A stretch of DNA of 64,000 bases from positions 1-64,000 of the forward strand of contig JANLPQ010000056.1 in assembly GCA_031367325.1 (NCBI GenBank). The letters are read 5' to 3'. The notes below the pieces were generated by a model. The model saw only the letters and a list, made by a program, of their open reading frames with translations, did not search any database and was not told where the DNA came from. Position numbers and translations under genes: made by a program. Of the stretch, positions 17,814-25,920 are shown piece by piece. Each line of letters opens with the position of its first letter. Position 1 is the stretch's first letter. The DNA comes from JAAFIP01 sp031367325 (GTDB taxonomy: Bacteria; Pseudomonadota; Gammaproteobacteria; Burkholderiales; Burkholderiaceae_C).

Positions 17814-18779
17814 ATGGTGTCGTTACCAACTCATTTTATTACTGCGTCAATCCATCCGCCTGCCATGCCCCGCCGCCTTGCACTGTACCTAGACTTGATC
17901 CGCTGGAGCCGCCCTGCAGGCTGGCTGTTGCTGCTGTGGCCCACGCTGTCGGCACTGTGGATAGCGGCGGGCGGCTGGCCCGGGTGGCATCTGGTTATTG
18001 TGTTCACTTTGGGCACCATTCTTATGCGCAGCGCGGGCTGCTGCATTAACGATGTGGCCGATGCAGAGTTTGACAAACACGTCCAACGCACAGCGGGGCG
18101 GCCTGTGACCAGCGGCCTAGTGAGCAAGCGTGAGGCGTTACTGCTGGGCGCAGCGCTGGCGCTGTGCGCATTCGCGCTGGTGCTGACCACCAACGTCACC
18201 ACCATTTTGTATTCTTTCTTGGCGCTCGCTATTGCGGTTGCTTATCCGTTTGCAAAACGGTTTTTTGTTATGCCGCAAGCGGTGCTGGGCATAGCATTTA
18301 GCTTTGGTATACCTATGGCATTTGCTGCCGTGCATGGCAACCTTTTGTGGCAAGACTGGCGCTTAGCAGGCGAGTTGGAGACAACCCTCAATTTTGCAGG
18401 CTGGCTGCTAGCGGGCAACCTGTTTTGGGTGCTGGCTTACGACACCGAATACGCCATGGTGGACCGCGAAGACGATCTTAAGATCGGCATGAAGACATCT
18501 GCCATCACCCTAGGCCGATGGGATGTACCGGCAGTGATGGCTTTCTATGCCATTTACATCGTTATTTTTACAGCAGTATTGGCGTTTCAGGCCGTAGAAC
18601 CTGCTCAAGCAGCTATTCTTTTAATAGTATTTCTTACGGCTCTGGCGCAGGTGGTTTGGCACTACACGCTGATCCGCACCCGTTCGCGCGAGGGCTGTTT
18701 TGCGGCTTTCCGGGCAAACCACTGGCTGGGTTTTACTTTTTTTGCGGGTTTTGTTGCGGTGTATGCATTGCACGCCTAG
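17814..18779 (+). CDS. ubiA: 4-hydroxybenzoate polyprenyltransferase
   Basis: UbiA attaches the polyprenyl tail to 4-hydroxybenzoate in ubiquinone synthesis, in the inner membrane. It has about eight hydrophobic helices and both Asp-rich metal sites: NDVADAEFDKHVQRT (about residues 79-93) and DTEYAMVDREDDLKIGMKT (about 205-223). ATG 17814 gives 321 residues; ATG 17865 (MPRRLALYLDLIRWSRPAGW) gives 304 and fits homologues better. Within the gene, 18590-18628 is a copy of the dispersed repeat translated as AVEPAQAAILLIV. The stop lies in a palindrome shared with the convergent lysR gene. Confidence 0.95.
   Translation: MVSLPTHFITASIHPPAMPRRLALYLDLIRWSRPAGWLLLLWPTLSALWIAAGGWPGWHLVIVFTLGTILMRSAGCCINDVADAEFDKHVQRTAGRPVTSGLVSKREALLLGAALALCAFALVLTTNVTTILYSFLALAIAVAYPFAKRFFVMPQAVLGIAFSFGIPMAFAAVHGNLLWQDWRLAGELETTLNFAGWLLAGNLFWVLAYDTEYAMVDREDDLKIGMKTSAITLGRWDVPAVMAFYAIYIVIFTAVLAFQAVEPAQAAILLIVFLTALAQVVWHYTLIRTRSREGCFAAFRANHWLGFTFFAGFVAVYALHA
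18590..18628 (-). repeat. Dispersed repeat copy inside ubiA
   Basis: GCCGTAGAACCTGCTCAAGC continues to TTAATAGT with about three differences from the intergenic copies over 37 bases. Here the repeat is translated in frame as part of a hydrophobic stretch of UbiA. All other clear copies in the window are intergenic. Confidence 0.85.
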
Positions 18780-18800
18780 CAGGTTTCAGCTAGGCGTGCA
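18769..18800. terminator. Bidirectional hairpin over the ubiA and lysR stops
   Basis: TGCACGCCTAGC (18769-18780) pairs perfectly with 18789-18800 around AGGTTTCA. Each arm contains one stop codon: TAG of ubiA (18777-18779) and, on the other strand, TAG of the LysR gene (18790-18792). T-runs are weak on both sides, so the termination role is likely but not certain. Confidence 0.6.
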
Positions 18801-19707
18801 GAGCTTTGTTATTTGCAAAGTTGCTAGATAGAAAATCAACCAGCACCCGCACACGCGGTGCCAAGCCTGCCCGGTGTGGGTAAAACATAGCCATGCTGGC
18901 GTCGCCGCGCTGGTGCTGGCGCGGCAGTACCTCCACCAAATCGCCCCGTTGCAGCGCCAAAAATGTATGGTGCCGCGCCATGCGCGCAATGCCCATATGC
19001 AGCAGCGCAGCGTCCAAAATCACCTCAGGGTCAGAAATCAGCAGTTTGGGTTGCACTTGCAGCGCCATCACATGGCCTTTGTCTTTAAACAGCCATGGTG
19101 TAACGAGTCCTGTGAGAAATTTCACCTGCAGAACATCGTGCCCTGCGAGATCTCGGTAGTGCTGCGGGGTGCCCCGCGCCTTCAAATACTGGGGGGTAGC
19201 CACCAGTACGGTGGTTAAATCGCAAATCTTGCGTGCCACCATGCCCTCGGGCGGTTGCGAGCCGCCGCGTATGCCCACATCAAATCCTTCGCGCACCAAG
19301 TCTACTTTTTGATCGTTCAGATTAAGCTCTAAGCGCACATCAGCATACTGCGCATAAAACGCCGGTAGCAATGGCAGTACATAGCGCCTGCCAAAGCCCA
19401 CCGAGCAATTGACCCGCACCAAGCCCTGGGGTGCCAGGCCTTGCGTGGCTTGCACCGAAGCGGCCTCCAGCGTGATCAACCCCTGGCGCGTTTGCGTGAT
19501 AAACGCTTTGCCCTCTTCAGTGAGCGACAGCTGGCGCGTGGTGCGGTTAAACAGCCGCACCTGCAGCAATGCCTCGAGAGCAGCTACGTTTTTGCTCACC
19601 GCTGCGGGTGTCAGGTTAAGCACCTTGGCCGCCGCGGTAAAGCTGCCACTGTCAGCCGCTTGCACCGCGCTGATCAAACCGGGAAGAGTGGTTTGTAGTT
19701 GTTTCAT
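18790..19707 (-). CDS. LysR-family transcriptional regulator
   Basis: The 305-residue protein has a LysR winged helix-turn-helix (GSFTAAAKVLNLTPAAVSKN, residues about 17-36) and a ligand-binding domain resembling regulators that control small oxidoreductases. It is divergent from the NAD(P)-binding reductase at 19827, the usual layout for a LysR protein and its target. The 119-bp gap contains CAAC-TTTAG-GTTG (19722-19734) and a distant repeat AGGTTGTT/AACAACCT (19729-19736 and 19797-19804), candidate operator pieces. The effector is unknown. Confidence 0.9.
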   Translation of the reverse strand: MKQLQTTLPGLISAVQAADSGSFTAAAKVLNLTPAAVSKNVAALEALLQVRLFNRTTRQLSLTEEGKAFITQTRQGLITLEAASVQATQGLAPQGLVRVNCSVGFGRRYVLPLLPAFYAQYADVRLELNLNDQKVDLVREGFDVGIRGGSQPPEGMVARKICDLTTVLVATPQYLKARGTPQHYRDLAGHDVLQVKFLTGLVTPWLFKDKGHVMALQVQPKLLISDPEVILDAALLHMGIARMARHHTFLALQRGDLVEVLPRQHQRGDASMAMFYPHRAGLAPRVRVLVDFLSSNFANNKALHA

Positions 19708-19826
19708 GAGCTGTCTTATTTCAACTTTAGGTTGTTAATGATAGGAGTAATTATGTCTTTTTTAAACCTGCATGCAAGCCCACAATTGACCCCATCAACA
19801 ACCTGTTTTATTTTTAGGAGTTCATC

Positions 19827-20513
19827 ATGAAAATCGCAATTTTAGGTACCGGCATGGTCGGTAAGGGCTTGGCTTTGGCTTTGCAAGCGCAAGGACACGA
19901 CATAGTTTTTGGTACGCGTGACGTAGTCGCATCGCTGGCAAATACGCAGCCTAGTGCGTACGGCTTGCCTTCGTTTGGAGTGTGGCACAAAGAGCACGCA
20001 GACATGCGTGTAGCCACCTTTGCAGAGGCGGCACAAGCGGGTGATGTACTGATTAATGCCAGCAACGGTAGCGTGTCGCTGGAGGTGCTTCGGCTAGCCA
20101 AGCTCCAGACCGTAGGCAACAAAGTGCTGATAGATGTGGCTAACGATTTAGACGCCAGCAAAGGCATGCCACCGATCTCTCGCAGCAGTGATATTGCTGG
20201 GGCGGGGCTGGCAGAGCAAATTCAGGCCGGGTATCCGCAGTTGCGCGTGGTTAAAACCTTCAACACGATGAACGTGCGCGTCATGGTCAATCCAGGTTTG
20301 GTAGCAGGCGGCGACAGCACTATATTTATGAGTGGTAACGATAGAGATGCTAAGCAAACCGTGCAAGGTATTTTGCAGTCCTTTGGCTGGAAGGACATCT
20401 TGGATTTGGGCGATATTTCCAGTAGCCGCGCCGTAGAAATGCTGATGCCTGTTTGGCTGCGCATTATGGGTGTGGTGGGCCAAGCGCCGTTTAACTTCAA
20501 AATCGCACGTTAA
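19827..20513 (+). CDS. NAD(P)-binding reductase, F420-dependent NADP reductase-like
   Basis: The N-terminus MKIAILGTGMVGKGLALAL is a Rossmann fold with GxGxxG, and IVFGTRD ends the second strand. The 228-residue size and the pattern VVKTFNTMN fit the small NADPH-dependent F420 reductase-like family found widely in bacteria that lack F420. The true substrate is not predictable. A GGAG site eight bases upstream supports the ATG. It is divergent from a LysR gene that probably controls it. Confidence 0.82.
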   Translation: MKIAILGTGMVGKGLALALQAQGHDIVFGTRDVVASLANTQPSAYGLPSFGVWHKEHADMRVATFAEAAQAGDVLINASNGSVSLEVLRLAKLQTVGNKVLIDVANDLDASKGMPPISRSSDIAGAGLAEQIQAGYPQLRVVKTFNTMNVRVMVNPGLVAGGDSTIFMSGNDRDAKQTVQGILQSFGWKDILDLGDISSSRAVEMLMPVWLRIMGVVGQAPFNFKIAR

Positions 20514-20564
20514 ACAGCGCTTTACGATGTAGCGTGGTCGTAGTGCCCAAGTAAAATTGGCACT

Positions 20565-21419
20565 ATGACCTTTTTAGCCCAGCTTAGCGCAGCCGCAGCC
20601 CACAACCAGTCCATGCTGTGTGTAGGCCTAGACCCCGAACCCAGCAAATTCCCAGGTGCGCTCAAAGGCCATGCCAACAAAATCTACGATTTTTGCGCTG
20701 CCATTGTCGATGCTACCGCCGACACCGTAGTGGCTTTCAAACCCCAAATCGCCTACTTTGCCGCCCACCGCGCCGAAGACCAGCTAGAGCGCCTGATGCA
20801 GCACATGCGCCGCGCCGCGCCCCTGGTGCCCATCATTTTGGACGCCAAGCGCGGCGACATTGGTAGCACCGCCGAGCAATACGCCATCGAAGCGTTTGAG
20901 CGCTATGGTGCGGACGCCGTCACCTTGTCGCCCTTTATGGGCTTTGATTCGGTCGCCCCCTATTTAAAGCACCATGACAAAGGCGCGTTTTTGCTGTGCC
21001 GCACATCTAACCCCGGTGGCGATGATTTGCAAAACCAGCGCTTGGCCAGCGTGGATGGTCAGCCACGGCTTTATGAGCATATTGCCCAACTGGCCCAAGG
21101 CCCATGGAACTTAAATGGCCAGCTCGGATTGGTGGTAGGTGCCACCTATCCTGCAGAGATCGAGCGTGTGCGAGCGTTGGCACCCACCCTGCCTTTGCTC
21201 ATCCCCGGCGTAGGCGCGCAAGGCGGCGATGCACTGGCCACGGTGCGCGCAGGCTGGCGTGGTGACGCCAACGCTACAGCAGGGCCGATCATCGTCAACT
21301 CGTCGCGGGCCATTTTGTACGCATCTTCAGGTGACGACTTTGCCGCTGCTGCGCGGCACGCGGCACAGGCAACGCGGAGTGTTTTGAATTCTGCGAAACC
21401 GTTCAATCTAGCGCTGTAA
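20565..21419 (+). CDS. pyrF: Orotidine 5'-phosphate decarboxylase (type 2)
   Basis: PyrF converts OMP to UMP, the last step of de novo pyrimidine synthesis. The catalytic block is ILDAKRGDIGSTAEQYA (about residues 91-107), with the Asp-Lys-x-x-Asp arrangement of the family. At 284 residues it is of the longer type 2 class. The N-terminal LCVGLDPEPSKFP and the C-terminal phosphate-binding region (LLIPGVGAQGGD) are also present. No operon partner is evident. Confidence 0.96.
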   Translation: MTFLAQLSAAAAHNQSMLCVGLDPEPSKFPGALKGHANKIYDFCAAIVDATADTVVAFKPQIAYFAAHRAEDQLERLMQHMRRAAPLVPIILDAKRGDIGSTAEQYAIEAFERYGADAVTLSPFMGFDSVAPYLKHHDKGAFLLCRTSNPGGDDLQNQRLASVDGQPRLYEHIAQLAQGPWNLNGQLGLVVGATYPAEIERVRALAPTLPLLIPGVGAQGGDALATVRAGWRGDANATAGPIIVNSSRAILYASSGDDFAAAARHAAQATRSVLNSAKPFNLAL

Positions 21420-21607
21420 TTAGCTAGACCGTTGCGGCATAAGCCCTGGCCGGATATGGAAGATCCCTCTCAGTGGCGTAGCATCCCTGACAGGCGGTAA
21501 TGGCGCAGACAGTCGGTAACATTTGTTGCGTTTTGTGCGAGAACTTGTCTTAAGCTTTACCTAAGGCTTGGCTATTCTGTAGAGCTTCTTGATTAGCATA
21601 TGCCCTC

Positions 21608-23569
21608 ATGACTACAGAACAAGTACTTCACCCCACCTCCATATCTGCAGACAGCGCTGCCGCAGAACCTCCTATTTCTTATGTGCAAGACAACGGTGCC
21701 ACCGATGACACTGCGAGCACCAGCGCAGGCCTGGCTCCGGCCGCCCTGTCATTGCTAGGCGCAGCCTTGTTGGCTGCTTGCGGCGGAGGCGGTGGTGGTG
21801 GGGAAGCAGATAGTGTTGACAATGGCGATTTGCCTTCTGCTCCCGGCTTTAACAACTATCCCACTGCCAATAAAGATGAAGAGGCTGCACGGTTTTTGCA
21901 GCAAGCGCAGTTTTCTTCGACTATTGCAGATATGTCAGGTGCCCGCAGCGGCAGTTTTGCAGCTTGGCTGCGCAAAGAATTTGACAAACCGATTGCACAA
22001 ACCGCGTGGGATTGGATGGAGTCACGCGGTTATGGCGCAGACGCGAATACCGCCAAATATGTTTACAACACTACGATTGGTGAATTCGCAGTTTGGAGCC
22101 AGTTGTTCAGCGCGCCGGACGCCATGCGCAAACGTATTGCATTAGCACTGTCAGAGTTTTTTGTGGTGTCGTTCCAGTCGATGGAGATTGACTGGCGCGG
22201 CTACACCATTGCGGCGTACTGGGATATTCTGAACAAATATGCGTTTGAAAATTTTCGCAGTTTGCTCGAAGAAGTCACTCTCAGCCCTGCAATGGGTCAC
22301 TACCTCAACACCCGAGGCAACCAAAAAGAAGACGCTGCTAAAGGACGCTTGCCCGACGAAAATTATGCACGTGAGGTGATGCAGTTATTTACCATTGGCT
22401 TATACGAGCTTAATTTGGACGGGACAGTGAAAACCGCCAACGGTAAAGACGTTGAGTCCTATACAGCTGACGATGTAAGTCAACTAGCCCGAGTGTTCAC
22501 TGGCTACGACTTCAACCCTGCGTACCGCAACAAACAACCGTATATCGAAAATGGCGCTAGAAAATATGATGTTTACAGCCGCGAATATGCGCGCCAACGC
22601 ATGACGCTGGATGTTACCAAGCACTCTAACTTAGCGGTCAAATGTACGAACTACATCAATATTCCTGCAGGTACGCCTGGTCCAGAAGCGCTTAGACTGG
22701 CATTAGATGGGTTGTTCAATAACCCCAACGCTGGCCCCTTCTTTGCCAAACAGATGATCCAGCGTTTGGTAACCAGCAATCCAAGCCCAGCTTATGTAGC
22801 GCGCGTAGCCAGCGCTTTTAATAAAGACGCTAGCGGCCAGCGCGGCAATCTTAGAGCCGTGTGGAGGGCCATATTATTGGACGATGAAGCGCGCGGGCCG
22901 CAGGGTTTGACCGATCCAGGTTTTGGCAAAGTGCGCGAACCCATCGTGCGTTTTGTGCAGTGGGGGCGTACATTCAACGCCCGTTCTATCGAAAATTCTT
23001 GGAAGATTGGTGACCTTAGCAATACGCAGTACAGTTTAGGGCAAAGTCCCTTCCAGTCCCCCTCGGTGTTTAACTTTTTCCGGCCCGGTTATGTGCCTGC
23101 GGGCACCGATCTGGCTAAGCGCGGCGCGACTGCGCCAGAGATGCAAATTGTCAACGAGACCACGGTTGGCACCTATATCAACTTCATGTATGACAAAGTT
23201 CGTAATGGCATACGAACTAACTCACCTAAACTGCCTGATCCAAGCTATGTAGGTGGTGCTGACATAGTTGACATCGTGCCAGATTACAAAACGGAACTCA
23301 ATTTAATCACCAACACCGATCTGACAGACGCTCAGACGGCACCTGTTGCTAAAGCGTTAGCAGATCGCTTAAATTTAACTTTGTGTGCGGGGCAAATGAG
23401 CGCTGCAACTTTGACTGCCCTGCAAACGGGTTTGCAAGGTGCACTAAAGAGCTACAAAAAAATCACAATGAATGTGAAAAGTCCCGATAAAGAAGACTAC
23501 AAGCTCGATTGGGTTGCCTCTGGCGTTCTTCTTGCGATGGCCAGTCCCGACTACCTCGTACAAAAATAA
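21608..23569 (+). CDS. DUF1800 domain protein
   Basis: The 653-residue protein matches the DUF1800 family, with the characteristic DENYAREVMQLFTIGLYELN (about residues 253-272) and FNNPNAGPFFAKQMIQRLVT. The function of the family is unknown. The N-terminus is odd: about 40 residues without any positive charge precede a hydrophobic stretch ending LLAAC at Cys58, followed by seven Gly. It looks like a lipobox but is far from the N-terminus. A DUF1501 gene follows after 24 bp, as is usual for this pair. Confidence 0.88.
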   Translation: MTTEQVLHPTSISADSAAAEPPISYVQDNGATDDTASTSAGLAPAALSLLGAALLAACGGGGGGGEADSVDNGDLPSAPGFNNYPTANKDEEAARFLQQAQFSSTIADMSGARSGSFAAWLRKEFDKPIAQTAWDWMESRGYGADANTAKYVYNTTIGEFAVWSQLFSAPDAMRKRIALALSEFFVVSFQSMEIDWRGYTIAAYWDILNKYAFENFRSLLEEVTLSPAMGHYLNTRGNQKEDAAKGRLPDENYAREVMQLFTIGLYELNLDGTVKTANGKDVESYTADDVSQLARVFTGYDFNPAYRNKQPYIENGARKYDVYSREYARQRMTLDVTKHSNLAVKCTNYINIPAGTPGPEALRLALDGLFNNPNAGPFFAKQMIQRLVTSNPSPAYVARVASAFNKDASGQRGNLRAVWRAILLDDEARGPQGLTDPGFGKVREPIVRFVQWGRTFNARSIENSWKIGDLSNTQYSLGQSPFQSPSVFNFFRPGYVPAGTDLAKRGATAPEMQIVNETTVGTYINFMYDKVRNGIRTNSPKLPDPSYVGGADIVDIVPDYKTELNLITNTDLTDAQTAPVAKALADRLNLTLCAGQMSAATLTALQTGLQGALKSYKKITMNVKSPDKEDYKLDWVASGVLLAMASPDYLVQK

Positions 23570-23593
23570 ACTGTTGCACAAAGAGATTCCACC

Positions 23594-25123
23594 ATGTATT
23601 TAATCCGACCTGATCTGCACACTCGGCGCGCTTTTTTACGCCGCTCTGCCCAATTGGCTGCCACTGGCGTAGCGCTGCCCACAGCACTGAACCTGGCTGC
23701 AATGGGAGAGGCGGCGGCTTTCAATGCCAACGATTACAAAGCCTTAGTTTGCGTATTTTTATACGGTGGCAACGACTATGCCAACACCGTGGTGACCTAC
23801 GATACCGCAAGCTACGACCTGTATACCAAAGCGCGGGGAGTGCCAGGGGCGGGGGGTAGTATCTCAATTGACCGAAACGCTTTGACGCCCACATTGCTCA
23901 ACGCTGCGCCCTTGAACGATGGCAATAGACAGTTCGCGCTCCACCCGGCTATGGGCGGATTGGCCGGCTTGTTTAATAGTGGTAAAGCGGCAGTCCAGCT
24001 TAACGTAGGGCCCTTGGTGGTGCCCATGGACAAAGTGGGATACCAAAGCAGTAACCGCACCAGCTACCCACTCCCGCCCAAACTGTTCTCGCATAACGAC
24101 CAGCAGTCCATCTGGCAATCTTCGTCTCCCGAGGGCTCGACCAAAGGCTGGGGTGGTGAGATGGGTGACTTGGCACTTCAATCCAACGGAGGCAGCTCGC
24201 TTTTCACTTGTATGTCAGTTACAAGCAACTCCGTATTTTTAACTGGTGACAGCGCGCAGTCTTACCAAGTTGGTTCGGATGGACCCGTAGAAATCTACAG
24301 TATTGGCATGCCTGGCACGCCGCGCTATCCGTACGGGTTTGAAGAGATGGGCAAGGCCATGGGCACCGTGACCACTGGCGTTGGCATGAACAATCAGCTT
24401 GAGAAAGCCTACAACACAGTGACCAAGCGTGCAGTGGAGTCACAAGCGACGATCAGTGCAGCGATTAAATCCACCGACGACGTAAATAACATCTATCCCA
24501 AACCTTTTGATAAATTTGTTTCAAAAGATGCTCAAGGCAATGTGCTTAGAAACCCATTGAACGATCAACTCCGTATGGTGGCCCGACTGATCGCCGCACG
24601 CACGGCCTTAGGTGACCCTAAACGCCAAGTTTTCATGGTCTCGCTAGGTGGCTTTGACTTGCACGACAACTTGATACAAAGACAGCCCGTGCTGATGCAG
24701 TATCTTAGCGACGCGATGACTGCGTTTTACCAAGCTACTTTTGACTTGGGCGTGGCAGACAAAGTAACGGCTTTCACGGCCTCTGATTTTGGCCGCACAC
24801 TCAATAACAACGGAGATGGCTCTGACCATGGCTGGGGTAGCCACCACATGGTGGTGGGCGGAGCGGTCAAAGGCAAATCGTTTTACGGCTACGCCCCCCC
24901 GGTGGGTAATGGCGACCTTAGAAGCACGGCCGATGTGGACCAGTGGCATGTGGGCCAAGGGCGTTTGCTGCCCACCACCTCAGTGGACCAATACGCCGCT
25001 ACTTTGGCAAAGTGGTTTGGCGTAGACGATGGTGAACTCAACGGCATTTTGCCTAACCTGCGTAACTTCACAGCGCAGACGCAAAGCGGGATTGTCTATC
25101 CGCGTACTGTCGGGTTCGTCTAA
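23594..25123 (+). CDS. DUF1501 domain protein, Tat-exported
   Basis: The N-terminus contains RRAFLRRSAQLAATGVALPT, a twin-arginine signal (RRxFLRR then a hydrophobic stretch), so the protein is probably exported folded to the periplasm. The 509-residue body shows DUF1501 landmarks: FLYGGNDYANTVV near the start, SLGGFDLHDN and DFGRTLNNNGDGSDHGWG, which place it in the alkaline-phosphatase-like/sulfatase-like group. The role of the DUF1800-DUF1501 pair is not established. A terminator follows. Confidence 0.88.
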   Translation: MYLIRPDLHTRRAFLRRSAQLAATGVALPTALNLAAMGEAAAFNANDYKALVCVFLYGGNDYANTVVTYDTASYDLYTKARGVPGAGGSISIDRNALTPTLLNAAPLNDGNRQFALHPAMGGLAGLFNSGKAAVQLNVGPLVVPMDKVGYQSSNRTSYPLPPKLFSHNDQQSIWQSSSPEGSTKGWGGEMGDLALQSNGGSSLFTCMSVTSNSVFLTGDSAQSYQVGSDGPVEIYSIGMPGTPRYPYGFEEMGKAMGTVTTGVGMNNQLEKAYNTVTKRAVESQATISAAIKSTDDVNNIYPKPFDKFVSKDAQGNVLRNPLNDQLRMVARLIAARTALGDPKRQVFMVSLGGFDLHDNLIQRQPVLMQYLSDAMTAFYQATFDLGVADKVTAFTASDFGRTLNNNGDGSDHGWGSHHMVVGGAVKGKSFYGYAPPVGNGDLRSTADVDQWHVGQGRLLPTTSVDQYAATLAKWFGVDDGELNGILPNLRNFTAQTQSGIVYPRTVGFV

Positions 25124-25149
25124 AGGCTATTTGGTAGGTCGTACGCGTA

Positions 25150-25203
25150 CTATTAATTAAATAGCTGCTTGAGCAGGATTTACTTGGGTTGCAAGCCTAA
25201 AAC
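25150..25203 (+). repeat. Dispersed repeat, copy 4
   Basis: It starts CTATTAATTAAATAGCTGCT and continues GAGCAGGATTTACTTGGG to CCTAAAA. It closely matches the copy at 55047, including the TTACTTGGGTT extension, and sits between the DUF1501 stop and its terminator. Confidence 0.85.
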
Positions 25204-25210
25204 ACTTATA

Positions 25211-25235
25211 AAACAGGCCTTCAAGGCCTGTTTTT
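25211..25235 (+). terminator. Intrinsic terminator after the DUF1501 gene
   Basis: AAACAGGCCT (25211-25220) pairs perfectly with 25224-25233 around TCA, with a T-run to 25235. Confidence 0.85.
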
Positions 25236-25340
25236 CTTGGTGCTTTGGCGCACCGCTTCCGTAAACCCTAGCGCTGCAACACAGCAGAGAACGTATCATT
25301 CACGGTATCTACAGTAATTGACAACTCGTCTCTATTTTTT

Positions 25341-25913
25341 GTGTTCAGTCCCACTATTATTTTTTGGATTGCTTTAGCCGTGTTGGTGTTTTGGGCGCTG
25401 GGCGCCTACAACCGCCTGGTCGGTTTGCGTGGGCAGCTGCTACGTACGCTGCATGCATTAACGGCGCAGTGGCAGGCCAATGCGCAGGCGCTGCGCCAAG
25501 CTTTGGCAGATTTGTCGCGCGTGCCCGAGACGGATTCGGCATGGGCCAGTTTGGGTGATGAGGCGTCGAGCTGGCGACCGTTGGGGCAGGCTACCAAGCA
25601 GTTTCAAGCGTGTGTGGGCGCAGTAGCCGCCAAACCCCATGCGGTTCCACCCGTGGACGACATGGCGTCAGTGCGCGCAGCACACGCGGTGATGGAAGGG
25701 GCATGGCAGCGCTTGGCCAACACCAGCGATGACTTGGCAGGCGAGGCGGTGCCACAAAATTTAACTTTGCTGTGGCAGCACCAGCAAATGCAAGTACAAG
25801 AAAAATTACGCGACTACAACACCAGTGCCCAGCTGTATAACCAAGCCGTAAGGCAATTCCCGGCCGTCTTGATTAGTTGGATTTTTGGCTTTGGCACGGC
25901 GCAGGTGTTGTAA
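25341..25913 (+). CDS. LemA-like membrane-anchored protein
   Basis: The start is GTG. One N-terminal transmembrane helix (IIFWIALAVLVFWALGAYNR) is followed by a mainly helical domain. The helix plus YNRLVGLR at its end and the 190-residue size match the LemA family, whose function is unclear. Similarity is weaker in the second half, so the family call is moderate. The stop lies seven bases before the rsmB ATG I chose, and the two are probably co-transcribed. Confidence 0.65.
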   Translation: MFSPTIIFWIALAVLVFWALGAYNRLVGLRGQLLRTLHALTAQWQANAQALRQALADLSRVPETDSAWASLGDEASSWRPLGQATKQFQACVGAVAAKPHAVPPVDDMASVRAAHAVMEGAWQRLANTSDDLAGEAVPQNLTLLWQHQQMQVQEKLRDYNTSAQLYNQAVRQFPAVLISWIFGFGTAQVL

Positions 25914-25920
25914 TGGTCTG

